Of a stretch of 54,398 nt of DNA, positions 1 to 7,717 are shown piece by piece; within the stretch, counting starts at the first letter, position 1, and every line of letters begins with the position of its first letter. A program made the position numbers and the translations under genes. This DNA is from Pseudomonadota bacterium. Its GTDB lineage: Bacteria; Pseudomonadota; Alphaproteobacteria; Caulobacterales; Caulobacteraceae. The notes under the pieces were generated by a model. The model ran no database searches and had not been told where the DNA came from. It saw only the letters and a list, made by a program, of their open reading frames with translations. The DNA lies in assembly GCA_023434015.1 (NCBI GenBank), contig JAEYTM010000341.1, positions 1-54,398 on the forward strand, given 5' to 3'.

Positions 1-9
1 GCAAACTTC

Positions 10-28
10 TTAGGCGATGCTTAACCAT
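10..28. promoter_or_regulatory. Possible CtrA-like box before rlpA
   Basis: TTAG, seven bases, then TTAACCAT: one mismatch to the TTAA-N7-TTAA site bound by the Caulobacterales cell-cycle regulator CtrA. It lies about 30 bases before the preferred rlpA start and covers the alternative ATG at 27, which favours the start at 57. A single short match in a window this size could be chance. Confidence 0.25.
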
Positions 29-56
29 GAAGGCGGCTCCGGGACGGGCTGCATCC

Positions 57-581
57 ATGAGGTTTGCCGTGACCCGCCAGTCCCTCTTTCGCCTTGTCAT
101 GATCGCCGCAGGGGCGGCGTCCCTGGCCGCCTGCGCGAGCGGGCCGCGCTACGCCGCCCAGCCGCAGACCCAGGCCGCGCCCGGGCAGAAGGTCGGGCGG
201 CCCTATCAGATCAACGGAGTCTGGTACACGCCCAAGGTCCAGCCGAACTACAACGAGGTCGGCCTGGCGTCCTGGTACGGGCGCGAGCACCAGGGCAAGC
301 CGACCGCCAACGGCGAGCGTTTCGACCGCAACCGCATCAGCGGCGCACACACGACCCTGCCACTTCCGTCGATCGTCGAGGTGACCAACCTGGAAAACGG
401 CAAGCGCCTGAGGGTGCGGGTCAACGACCGTGGGCCGTTCGTGCGTGGCCGGATCATCGATCTGTCGCAGGAGGCGGCCCGAGAGCTCGGCTTCGAGACC
501 AAGGGCCTGGCCAAGGTCAGGGTGCGCTATCTCGGGGCGGACGAGACCCGCACCGCGATGATGGACCCGCGCGTCGAATAG
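57..581 (+). CDS. rlpA: RlpA-like septal ring lytic transglycosylase, lipoprotein
   Basis: The 174-residue product starts with a basic, then hydrophobic stretch ending in a lipobox (LAAC, Cys26), so it should be an outer-membrane or periplasmic lipoprotein. From about residue 65 it has the RlpA double-psi beta-barrel: the ASWYG block, a TANGE block and VRVNDRGPF with the catalytic-type Asp. The family cleaves peptidoglycan glycan strands lacking stem peptides, at septa. No C-terminal SPOR domain is present, so this is the short form. An in-frame ATG at 27 would add ten residues ahead of the signal peptide; 57 gives a more normal signal peptide. It lies 40 bp before tmk. Confidence 0.88.
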   Translation: MRFAVTRQSLFRLVMIAAGAASLAACASGPRYAAQPQTQAAPGQKVGRPYQINGVWYTPKVQPNYNEVGLASWYGREHQGKPTANGERFDRNRISGAHTTLPLPSIVEVTNLENGKRLRVRVNDRGPFVRGRIIDLSQEAARELGFETKGLAKVRVRYLGADETRTAMMDPRVE

Positions 582-621
582 GCGTTCTGGACATCTGTCG
601 CGAACCGGCCAATTTGGCGGC

Positions 622-1260
622 GTGGCGCGCGGACGGTTCATCACATTCGAAGGCGGGGAGGGGGCGGGCAAGTCCACCCAGCTCAGGCGGCTGGCCGCCC
701 GCCTTCAGGCCGAGGGCCATGAGGTCGTCGCGACCCGCGAGCCTGGCGGTTCGGCCGGCGCCGAGAGCATCCGCGACCTGGTCCTGAACGGGTCGGCGGA
801 CCGCTGGAGCCCGATCACCGAAACCCTGCTGATGTACGCTGCGCGGCGCGATCACATCGAGCGGGTGATCCGTCCGGCGCTGGACCGCGGGGCCTGGGTG
901 GTGTGCGATCGTTTCGCCGACTCCACCCGGGCCTATCAGGGCGCGGCCGGCGGCACGGACAACCGGCTGATCGCGGCCCTGGAGACTCACATCCTGGAAG
1001 ACGCCAGGCCGGACCTGACCCTGGTGTTCGACCTGCCGCCGCAGATCGGCCTGGCCCGCGCGCATGCCCGGGCCGGCGCCGAGATGCGTTTCGAATCCAA
1101 GGGCGAGGCCTTCCATCACCGGCTGCGCGACGCCTTCCTGGCCATCGCCCGGGATGAGCCGCAGCGCTGCCGTCTGATCGACGCCACCGCGGCGATCGAC
1201 GATGTCGAGGCGGCGGTCTGGGACGCGGTGACCGAACGGCTGGCCGAGCGTCATGGCTGA
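622..1260 (+). CDS. tmk: Thymidylate kinase
   Basis: Thymidylate kinase phosphorylates dTMP to dTDP in the cytoplasm for DNA synthesis. The 212-residue protein has the P-loop FEGGEGAGKST at residues 9-19, the DRF motif followed by STRAYQG for dTMP binding, and a lid region near RAGAEMRFE. The length is normal for the family. The start is GTG at 622, giving MARGRFITFEGGEG directly. Its last 8 bases overlap holB. In related genomes a D,D-carboxypeptidase gene usually separates rlpA and tmk; here only 40 bases do. Confidence 0.96.
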   Translation: MARGRFITFEGGEGAGKSTQLRRLAARLQAEGHEVVATREPGGSAGAESIRDLVLNGSADRWSPITETLLMYAARRDHIERVIRPALDRGAWVVCDRFADSTRAYQGAAGGTDNRLIAALETHILEDARPDLTLVFDLPPQIGLARAHARAGAEMRFESKGEAFHHRLRDAFLAIARDEPQRCRLIDATAAIDDVEAAVWDAVTERLAERHG

Positions 1261-2254
1261 CGTGGACCTGCCGCATCCGCGCGAAGTGTTCCACCTTCAG
1301 GGACACGAAGGGCCGGAGACGGACTTCGAGGCGGCGCGGGCGCGGGGGCGGCTGCACCATGCCTGGCTGCTGACCGGGCCGGAAGGGGTCGGCAAGGCGA
1401 CCTTCGCCTATCGCGCCGCGCGTCGCCTGCTGGGCGCCCCGGCCGATCCGGCCTACGGAATCCTCGGCGCTGCGCCGGACCATCCGGTCAGCCGTCAGAT
1501 CATCGCCCGTTCGCACCCCGACATCCTGGCGATCCAGCGCCAGGACGAGGACGGCAAGGTGCGCAAGGTCATCCCCGTCGACGAGGTGCGCAAGCTCTCC
1601 GAGTTCTTCTCCAAATCGCCAGCCAGCGCGCCGCACCGGGTGGCCATCGTCGATGCCGTCGACGACCTCAACACCAACGCCGCCAACGCGCTGCTGAAGA
1701 CCCTGGAGGAACCGCCGGCGCGCGGGATACTGCTGCTGGTCTCCCATTCTCCGGGGCGGCTGCTGCCGACCATCCGCTCGCGATGCCGGCGCCTGGCCTT
1801 CTCGGCCCTGAGCCTGGAAGACGGCGCGGCCTTCGTTCGCGACCGCGCGCCGGTGAACGAGGAGGAGGCCCTGCGCCTATCGCGGATGGCGGGCGGAGCG
1901 CCCGGACGGGCGCTGACGCTGGCCGCCGCCGGGGCGATCGTCATCGACGACGCCGCGCGCAGCCTGCTGGCCGACCTGCCGAGCATCGACGAGGCCGCCG
2001 CCCTCCTGCTGGCCGACCGTTTCCGTGGTGCGGAGGGGCAGGCCCAGTTCAACCTGCTGTTCGACCGCCTGGCCGAGCGGGTGCATGGCCTGGCCACCGA
2101 CCGGGCCGCCCAAGGGATCGGCGCGCTTGATCGCTGGGCGCGGGCGTGGGAGACGCTGCAGCGCCTGCCGCGGGAGGCCGAGGCGCTGAACCTCGACCGG
2201 ACCGACGCGCTGTTCACCGCCCTGACCGAGCTGCGCCAGGCCGCACGGGCCTGA
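1253..2254 (+). CDS. holB: DNA polymerase III subunit delta'
   Basis: This clamp-loader subunit (333 residues) has an AAA+ core: Walker A GPEGVGKAT near residue 40, and LLKTLEEPP plus SRCRR, typical of delta' and carrying the SRC motif. The four zinc-binding cysteines of E. coli delta' are absent. It works with the delta and tau/gamma subunits to load the beta clamp. It overlaps tmk by 8 nt, so translation is probably coupled. metG, which I recall as the usual next gene in alphaproteobacteria, is not here; a TatD gene follows after 19 bp. Confidence 0.93.
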   Translation: MADVDLPHPREVFHLQGHEGPETDFEAARARGRLHHAWLLTGPEGVGKATFAYRAARRLLGAPADPAYGILGAAPDHPVSRQIIARSHPDILAIQRQDEDGKVRKVIPVDEVRKLSEFFSKSPASAPHRVAIVDAVDDLNTNAANALLKTLEEPPARGILLLVSHSPGRLLPTIRSRCRRLAFSALSLEDGAAFVRDRAPVNEEEALRLSRMAGGAPGRALTLAAAGAIVIDDAARSLLADLPSIDEAAALLLADRFRGAEGQAQFNLLFDRLAERVHGLATDRAAQGIGALDRWARAWETLQRLPREAEALNLDRTDALFTALTELRQAARA

Positions 2255-2273
2255 GCCGGACCAGACCGACCCG

Positions 2274-3050
2274 ATGTTGATCGACAGCCACGTCAACCTG
2301 CATGCGCCGCAATTCGACGACGACCGCGAAGCGGTGATCGCACGGGCGCGCGAGGCCGGCGTGCGCCTGATGGTCAACATCTGCGACCGGGTCTCGAACT
2401 ACGAGGCGGTGCGCCGGGTCGCCGATCATCCGGACATCTGGGCGACCGTCGGCGCCCATCCGCACGAGGCGAAGGAGAATCCCGACCTTTCGGCGAGTGC
2501 GCTGATCGACATCGCCGCCGATCCGAAGGTGGTCGGCATCGGCGAGTGCGGCCTCGATTTCCACTACGATCTCAGCCCGCGCGATATCCAGGCGAAGGTG
2601 TTCCGTGTCCACTGCGAGGCGGCGCGGGCGACGGGCCTGCCGCTGGTGGTCCACACCCGCGAGGCGGACGAGTTGATGGGCGAGATCCTCGAGGAGGAAC
2701 ATGCGCGCGGCGCCTTCCCGATCCTGATGCACTGCTACACCTCGGGCGCGGACCTCGCCCGGCGGGCCGCGGCGCTGGGCGCCTGGTTCTCCGTCTCCGG
2801 CATCGCCACCTTCAAGGCCGCCGAGGACGTGCGCGCGGTGATCCGCGAGATGCCGGCTGACCGGATCATCGTGGAGACCGACTGCCCTTATCTGGCGCCC
2901 GTGCCGCATCGCGGCCGGCGGAACGAGCCAGCCTTCCTGCCGCATGTCCTGGCCAAGCTGGCAGAGATCCGCGGCTGGACCCTGGACGAGGCGGAGCGGC
3001 TGACCGAGGACGCCTTCTTCGCCGTCTTCCCGAGGATCCCGCGGCCGTGA
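2274..3050 (+). CDS. TatD-family metal-dependent DNase
   Basis: A 258-residue TIM-barrel hydrolase of the TatD family, cytoplasmic. Visible motifs in order are DSHVNLH near the N-terminus, GAHPHEA, GIGECGLDFHYD, VVHTREA, MHCYTSG and ETDCPYLAP, which supply the metal ligands. Members are 3'-5' exonucleases linked to DNA repair and quality control. Length is standard. The stop overlaps the GTG start of the next gene (GTGA). The HVN form of the first motif is not unusual, since E. coli TatD also has VNL there. Confidence 0.93.
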   Translation: MLIDSHVNLHAPQFDDDREAVIARAREAGVRLMVNICDRVSNYEAVRRVADHPDIWATVGAHPHEAKENPDLSASALIDIAADPKVVGIGECGLDFHYDLSPRDIQAKVFRVHCEAARATGLPLVVHTREADELMGEILEEEHARGAFPILMHCYTSGADLARRAAALGAWFSVSGIATFKAAEDVRAVIREMPADRIIVETDCPYLAPVPHRGRRNEPAFLPHVLAKLAEIRGWTLDEAERLTEDAFFAVFPRIPRP

Positions 3051-3871
3051 GCGGGACGCTGGAGGTCACCATTCTGGGCTGCGGCTCATCGGGCGGCGTG
3101 CCGCGGGCGGACGGGAATTGGGGCGCGTGCGATCCGGCCGATCCGAAGAACCTGCGCACTCGTTGCTCGCTGCTCGTCCGGCGCAAGGGGGAGGCGCCTG
3201 AGCAGGAAACCACCCTGGTGGTCGACACGGCGCCCGACTTCCGGATCCAGTGCGCTAGCGCCGGGGTGAAGCGGCTGGATGCAGTTCTGCTCACCCACGA
3301 CCATGCCGACCAGGTGCACGGCATCGACGACGTGCGGGCTTTTTACCTCCGCCAGCAGGCGCGGGTGGATTGCCACACGGACGCGCCGACCGCGGCCAGC
3401 CTGCGCCAGCGGTTCGGCTACATCTTCGAGGGGCAGGGCGGCTATCCGGCGATCTGCGACCTGCAGCCGATCCCCAGTCATGGAACGCCGTGGCGGGTGA
3501 ACGGCCCGTCGGGCGCGATTCCGGTCGTGACCTTCGACCAGGACCACGGCGGCGTGCGTTCGGTGGGCTACCGCTTCGGCGGCGTGGCCTATTCGAGCGA
3601 TGTGGTCGGGCTGGACGACGCGGCCTTCGAGGCCCTGGCCGGGCTGGATGTCTGGATCGTCGACGCCCTGCGCCTGCGGCCGCACCCGACCCATTCCCAT
3701 GTCGAGCGCACCCTGGAATGGATCGCGCGGGCGGCGCCGAAGCGGGCCATCCTGACCAACATGCATATCGATCTCGATTATGAGACCCTGGCGGCCAGCC
3801 TGCCGCCGGGCGTCGAGCCGGCATTCGACGGCTTGCGGCTCGAACATCAGCTTGAGGCGGAAATATCTTGA
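3047..3871 (+). CDS. MBL-fold metallo-hydrolase, PhnP-like
   Basis: A 274-residue metallo-beta-lactamase-fold protein. It opens with VTILGCGSSGGVPR, has the metal motif THDHADQVHGIDD near residue 83, and late histidines in HPTHSHVE and NMHID. The best fit is the PhnP-like phosphodiesterase group often found beside tatD in alphaproteobacteria; the substrate is unknown. The GTG start is set by its GTGA overlap with the tatD-family stop. Its own TGA overlaps a TTG start of the next gene, so three genes are chained. Confidence 0.88.
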   Translation: MSGTLEVTILGCGSSGGVPRADGNWGACDPADPKNLRTRCSLLVRRKGEAPEQETTLVVDTAPDFRIQCASAGVKRLDAVLLTHDHADQVHGIDDVRAFYLRQQARVDCHTDAPTAASLRQRFGYIFEGQGGYPAICDLQPIPSHGTPWRVNGPSGAIPVVTFDQDHGGVRSVGYRFGGVAYSSDVVGLDDAAFEALAGLDVWIVDALRLRPHPTHSHVERTLEWIARAAPKRAILTNMHIDLDYETLAASLPPGVEPAFDGLRLEHQLEAEIS

Positions 3872-4476
3872 GTTCTTGGCCGCTTAAGCTCGGGTTCCTC
3901 GCGTCCGGAAATGGCTCCAGCGCCCGGGCGATCATGCACGCCATCGCCGGGGGCGATCTGGCCGCCGAGGCGCGGCTGATGGTCAGCAACAACCGCAGCG
4001 CGCCGGCGCTGGCCTTCGCCCGGGAGCACGGGTTGCCGGCGCTCTGCATCCCGACTCAGGCGGATGCGGCGGCGGCCGACTCGCGCCTGGCAGCCGAGAT
4101 GGCGGCTCACCAGGTCGAGCTGATCATCATGTCGGGGTATCTGCGCCACCTGGGTCCGGCGACCCTCGGCCGGTACGCGGGGCGAATCCTCAACATTCAT
4201 CCCGGGCCGCTGCCGGAATTCGGCGGCCAGGGCATGTACGGTCGGCGTGTGCACGAGGCGGTGATCGCCGCCGGCGTGCCGGAAAGCGGCATCGTCATCC
4301 ATCTGGTCGATGAGGAGTACGATCGCGGACCCGCGGTCGCGCGCCGGGGCGTGCCGGTGAAGCCCGGCGATACGCCCGAGAAGCTGGAGGCGCGCGTGAC
4401 GTCAGCCGAGCCGGCGTTCTTCGTGGAAACCTTGCAGCGGATCGCCGCTGGCGAACTGCCGCTCCCGCCGGCGTGA
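3868..4476 (+). CDS. purN: PurN-like phosphoribosylglycinamide formyltransferase
   Basis: A 202-residue formyltransferase-fold protein. GSGN-type motif SGNGSS near residue 13, NIHPGPLP with the catalytic Asn and His, and LVDEEYDRGP with the catalytic-type Asp are all present, so activity is plausible. The family transfers formyl from 10-formyl-THF to GAR in purine synthesis. The NIHP...FGGQGMYG and EEYD signatures resemble the PurN form I associate with Bacteroidetes or Deinococcus rather than the proteobacterial purM-linked enzyme, so it may be a paralogue or acquired. The TTG start overlaps the preceding stop (TTGA). A hairpin follows. Confidence 0.82.
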   Translation: MSSWPLKLGFLASGNGSSARAIMHAIAGGDLAAEARLMVSNNRSAPALAFAREHGLPALCIPTQADAAAADSRLAAEMAAHQVELIIMSGYLRHLGPATLGRYAGRILNIHPGPLPEFGGQGMYGRRVHEAVIAAGVPESGIVIHLVDEEYDRGPAVARRGVPVKPGDTPEKLEARVTSAEPAFFVETLQRIAAGELPLPPA

Positions 4477-4546
4477 GTGATCGGCATTTCCGATAATATT
4501 CCTTAGGCGCAATTGATTGGTGCGCATGCCAGGCCCCCTGGGATGC

Positions 4547-4582
4547 GTCCCGCCGCAATCAGCGCCGAGGCTGCGGCGGGAC
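4547..4582. terminator. Hairpin between convergent purN-like and lectin genes
   Basis: GTCCCGCCGCA (4547-4557) and TGCGGCGGGAC (4572-4582) form a perfect 11-bp stem with a 14-nt loop. It sits between two genes facing each other and could stop transcription from both sides. There is no T-run, which is common for GC-rich terminators. Confidence 0.6.
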
Positions 4583-4588
4583 ATGGCT

Positions 4589-5245
4589 TCAGTTGAGGCC
4601 GCCGGCGGCCACGGCCGAACTGACCGGCAGATAGATGTTGCCGCCGCCGGCGGACACCACGTTGCCACCCCCCGCGGCGATGACGTTAAGGCCGCCGGCA
4701 GCCACCACGTTGCCGCCACCGGCTGCGATCACGCTGCCGAGCGAGGCCCGGCCTGCCGCCTGAGCCTGGGCGGCCGAGATCCTGCCGCTCGACAATGCCT
4801 GCTGGGCGCTCATCTTGCGGCCCGGCGCCCACCGCTGGTTCGACGCGCCGGAGCAATGCCAGCCGATCACGCGCGATCCCTGGCCGCCGCCACGTTCGAT
4901 ATCGGCGCACCAGCCTTCCTCATTTCGCAGGGCGCCGTTGGCGATGATCCACTTCTGCGCGCGCGACCCGTTGCAGCCGGCGGCAGCCAGGCCGGCCCCA
5001 GCGCCTCCGGTGGTGGTCAGGCATTTCCCACCGACCAGAAGCTCGCCGTAGGAGCCGCTGCGGAAGCGAAAATCCTGATTGCCTTGGCCGTGGCAGCTCC
5101 AGGTAATGGCCTCGCTGCCGTTCTTCATGTCCAGACACTGCCCGGCCGCATGGCCGCTGAGCAGGACTTCCGCCCGGGCCGGCGCCGGCAGCGCCGTTGG
5201 CGTCAGCATCAGCCCAGCGGCGATCAGCGCGATCTTGAATGTCAT
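4589..5245 (-). CDS. Secreted ricin-type beta-trefoil lectin with octapeptide-repeat tail
   Basis: A 218-residue protein with a signal peptide ending ARA (residue 25). Residues 26-141 form a ricin B-like beta-trefoil: three QxW-type motifs at 57-59 (QDF), 97-99 (QKW) and 137-139 (QRW), spaced exactly 40 residues, with paired cysteines. Such domains bind sugars. Residues 172-203 are four 8-residue repeats of the type V-[IV]-A-A-G-G-x-N, then a short spacer and a last partial repeat to the C-terminus. The ATG at 5245 has a strong ribosome site (AGGGAGGAG), so upstream in-frame Mets were rejected. It lies 31 bp after another secreted gene, probably in one operon. The target is unknown. Confidence 0.85.
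   Translation of the reverse strand: MTFKIALIAAGLMLTPTALPAPARAEVLLSGHAAGQCLDMKNGSEAITWSCHGQGNQDFRFRSGSYGELLVGGKCLTTTGGAGAGLAAAGCNGSRAQKWIIANGALRNEEGWCADIERGGGQGSRVIGWHCSGASNQRWAPGRKMSAQQALSSGRISAAQAQAAGRASLGSVIAAGGGNVVAAGGLNVIAAGGGNVVSAGGGNIYLPVSSAVAAGGLN
4637..4732 (-). repeat. Four in-frame 24-bp repeats encoding V[IV]xAGGxN octapeptides
   Basis: These bases encode lectin residues 172-203 as four units: VIAAGGGN, VVAAGGLN, VIAAGGGN, VVSAGGGN. A partial fifth unit (VAAGGLN) ends the protein. The regular hydrophobic-small-Gly-Asn pattern resembles a beta-solenoid or Gly-rich adhesive tail. Confidence 0.85.
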
Positions 5246-5276
5246 GGTTCTCTCCTCCCTGAGCATCGAGGGCCCG

Positions 5277-6071
5277 TCATTGCGCCTTGGTGCAGGCCGT
5301 GGTGGCCGGATCGACGATGTGGGCGCCATTCGGCCGACGGTTTTCGTCCCGCTCGAAATAGACCGCGGGCTGACCCGAACGATCGGGGCGAAGCTGGCCG
5401 ACCGCCCCGCTGAAGGCGCCGCTGGTCAGCCGGATTCGGTCGCCGTTCCGCACGAAGGCGCCGCCGGTGTTGGCGGTGCGGTACGTCCCGTTGGGCAGCA
5501 GCGTCAGGGTCGCCATGTTCGAGAAGCGAAGCTCCCGACTGTTCAGTTCGCCGGCGGTATAGGTCACCCGTGTCTCCCACCAGGCGCAGGTGAGCTTTCC
5601 GGACGGCAGAGGCGCGGCCGCCACCGCGGGGGACGCGGCTCTGGTGAAGCGAAGCGTTCCCTTCATTTCGCCGGTGATCGAGCCGTCGCCCGGAAGGAAA
5701 CCGTCCAACCGGCCGCTGATGGTGTCCGTCGTGCAGGGTCCGCCCAGCGAAACCCGGGCCCGATCGCGCTCGAAGGCGAAATAGCACTTGCCGTTCTCGA
5801 GAAAGGAAAGGCCGGGCTTGAGGGCGCCTGAGAAGCTGGCGGCGCCTAGCGAGAGGGTCCCCTCGCCCGTGAACTTTCCGTCCTTCAGGATTGCCTGGAC
5901 GGACCACGTCCCGGTGCGGCCGGAGCCGTCCGAGAGGGTCCCCCTGCCCTCGACAGGCCCCGAATTCGGGGTGACCGCCGCCGCGAATGCTGCACCGGAA
6001 AGGAAAACACACCCGATAACAACTAAAGCTTGCAAAGTTCGCAAATGATTGCCCCAGCCCTCATGCCGCAC
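5277..6071 (-). CDS. Secreted beta-rich protein of unknown function
   Basis: I do not recognise a named family. The 264-residue product has an N-terminal signal peptide ending near AAFA. The first half repeats a G-x-G-T-L-S pattern (GRGTLSDGSG, GEGTLSLGAA, GSITGEMKGTL), suggesting stacked beta-hairpins. The second half has LTLLPNGTYRT, SGAFSGAVG and AVYFERD, like a small beta-barrel seen in other secreted proteins. Cysteines in both halves could form disulfides. The start is uncertain: GTG at 6071 has a weak ribosome site, and TTG codons nine and twelve codons in are alternatives. It precedes the lectin gene by 31 bp. Confidence 0.7.
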   Translation of the reverse strand: MRHEGWGNHLRTLQALVVIGCVFLSGAAFAAAVTPNSGPVEGRGTLSDGSGRTGTWSVQAILKDGKFTGEGTLSLGAASFSGALKPGLSFLENGKCYFAFERDRARVSLGGPCTTDTISGRLDGFLPGDGSITGEMKGTLRFTRAASPAVAAAPLPSGKLTCAWWETRVTYTAGELNSRELRFSNMATLTLLPNGTYRTANTGGAFVRNGDRIRLTSGAFSGAVGQLRPDRSGQPAVYFERDENRRPNGAHIVDPATTACTKAQ

Positions 6072-6283
6072 GTTGCATAATTGCTATTTATGGCAAGGAT
6101 TCTGGTCAACATCGGTGTTCCGGGAATCTCAGTCAGTGGAATCCCGATTATTTCGCCATGCTTTCACAGGCTGCGGCCCTCTTTGCGCGGCCAGCGCGTT
6201 CAGCACCGCGCTGCATGGCGCCCCAGCCGTTCGCCTCCTTGGCACGCCCCAAATCGCCCCCTTGTGCGATGGCAGCCGCCGGA

Positions 6284-6293
6284 CTACATGTAG
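6284..6293. promoter_or_regulatory. 10-bp palindrome in the divergent intergenic region 6072-6325
   Basis: CTACATGTAG is a perfect palindrome 33 bp before the ATG at 6326, in the 254-bp region between two divergent secreted-protein genes. It could be an operator, but one short palindrome is weak evidence. The rest of the region shows no ORF with coding character and no clear RNA. Confidence 0.2.
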
Positions 6294-6325
6294 CGTAATT
6301 ACTGTACATCAGATGGGGTGACACC

Positions 6326-6817
6326 ATGCGTAAGATCGCAGTTGCAGCCGCCGCCACGGCGCTGCTGGTTTCAGGCGCCGCTTTCGCCGCGCCCGCCACC
6401 GTTTCGGTGACCGTCGGCCCGGAACTGCAGAAGAAGGCGCTGAAGACCTACGGTGTGAAGGATGTGAACCGGCTGGCGGAGAACCTCCGCGCAGACGTGG
6501 AGCGCGAACTGACCAAGACCGGCGCCTACGATGGCGCGCGCATCGAACTTGTGCTGGTCGACGTCAAGCCGAACCGGCCGACCTTCAAGCAGATGGGTGA
6601 CACGCCGGGCCTCTCCTACCAGAGCTTCGGCCTTGGCGGCGCCAAGATCGAGGGTCAGGCGATCGCGGCCGACGGCACGGTCACGCCGGTCGGCTACCGC
6701 TGGTACGAGACCGATATCGGACAGACCTGGTACCAGGCGACCTGGTCGGACGCTGAATGGACCTTCGACCGGTTTGCGACCCGGCTGAGCCGCGGCCAGG
6801 CGCTGGCCAGCCGCTAG
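6326..6817 (+). CDS. Small periplasmic protein of unknown function
   Basis: A 163-residue protein with a clear signal peptide (cleavage after AAFA, residue 21). The mature part starts with TVSVTVGPELQKKA, contains an amphipathic helix rich in Arg/Glu, then RIELVLVDVKPNRPT and a Gly-rich loop (SFGLGGAKIEGQAI) before a Trp/Tyr-rich end (GYRWYETD, WYQATW). This looks like a compact alpha/beta fold of the DUF kind found in Caulobacterales, but I cannot name it. The ATG has a GGGTGAC ribosome site. It is alone and divergent from the lectin operon. Confidence 0.75.
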   Translation: MRKIAVAAAATALLVSGAAFAAPATVSVTVGPELQKKALKTYGVKDVNRLAENLRADVERELTKTGAYDGARIELVLVDVKPNRPTFKQMGDTPGLSYQSFGLGGAKIEGQAIAADGTVTPVGYRWYETDIGQTWYQATWSDAEWTFDRFATRLSRGQALASR

Positions 6818-6904
6818 ACGACGCCATAGCCCTTGCGTCCCGGAACGGCGCGCGGTCTCATCGCCGCGCGCCGTTTTGCTGTGCGCGACCTCCAAAGGAC
6901 ATCG

Positions 6905-7717
6905 ATGCCCGCCTCCGCTCCGTCCGGCGATCAGCGCCCCATCGACCGTCTGATCGCCATCATGGCGCGCCTGCGCGATCCCGAAAGCGGCTGTCCCTGG
7001 GATATCGAGCAGACCTTCGCGACCATCGCCCCCTATACGGTCGAGGAGGCCTATGAGGTGGCGGACGCCATCGAGCGCTCCGACCTGGGCGACCTGAAGG
7101 ACGAACTCGGCGACCTGCTGCTGCAGGTGGTGTTCCACGCCCGCATGGCCGAGGAACAGGGCGCCTTCGGATTCGAGGATGTGGCGCGCGCGATCAACGA
7201 GAAGATGATCCGGCGCCACCCGCATGTGTTCGGCGGCGAGACCTATGCCTCGCTGGCGGATCAGAAGGCCGACTGGGACGCCCTCAAGGCCGAGGAACGG
7301 AAGGGCAAGGCCGCCGCCGCCGGGCTGCTCGACGACGTGCCGGTCGGCCTGCCCGCCCTCACCCGGGCCGTGAAGCTCTCGAAGCGCGCCGCAGGCGTCG
7401 GCTTTGTCTGGCCATCCGCCAGGGAGGTGCTCGCCAAGCTGTACGAGGAGGTGGCCGAACTGGAAGCCGAGATCGCCTCCGGCGATCTGGAGAAGACCCG
7501 TCAGGAGATGGGCGACGTGCTGTTCGTGGTCGCCAACCTGGCGCGAACCCTGGAGGTCGATCCGGAGGATTCGCTGCGGTTCACCAACGCCAAGTTCGCC
7601 CGCCGATTCCGTTACATCGAGCAACGCCTGGCCGAACGCGGCAAGACACCAGAGCAGTCAGACCTGGCCGAGATGGACGCTCTCTGGGACGAAGCCAAGG
7701 CAACCGAGAAGGCCTAG
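6905..7717 (+). CDS. mazG: Nucleoside triphosphate pyrophosphohydrolase
   Basis: MazG hydrolyses (d)NTPs to monophosphate and pyrophosphate, a house-cleaning activity. The 270-residue product is the two-domain form: PESGCPWDIEQTF then VEEAYE and LKDELGDLL in the N-terminal domain, with a second EExxE-type set (YEEVAELEAEI, EMGDVLF) in the C-terminal domain. The ATG at 6905 was chosen for its AAAGGA ribosome site and normal N-terminus. The stop overlaps hflX on the other strand by four bases (CTAG). Confidence 0.93.
   Translation: MPASAPSGDQRPIDRLIAIMARLRDPESGCPWDIEQTFATIAPYTVEEAYEVADAIERSDLGDLKDELGDLLLQVVFHARMAEEQGAFGFEDVARAINEKMIRRHPHVFGGETYASLADQKADWDALKAEERKGKAAAAGLLDDVPVGLPALTRAVKLSKRAAGVGFVWPSAREVLAKLYEEVAELEAEIASGDLEKTRQEMGDVLFVVANLARTLEVDPEDSLRFTNAKFARRFRYIEQRLAERGKTPEQSDLAEMDALWDEAKATEKA

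Noticed and set aside
2274..2300. Asn in place of the second His of the TatD first motif
   Set aside because: E. coli TatD also has VNL at this position, so it is within family variation.
4637..4732. Regular DNA repeats as a CRISPR-like array
   Set aside because: The 24-bp units are in frame in a coding region, contiguous without spacers, and encode peptide repeats.
4517..5413. 298-codon plus-strand frame over the lectin gene
   Set aside because: The minus frame has signal peptide, three phased QxW motifs and a good ribosome site; this one has none.
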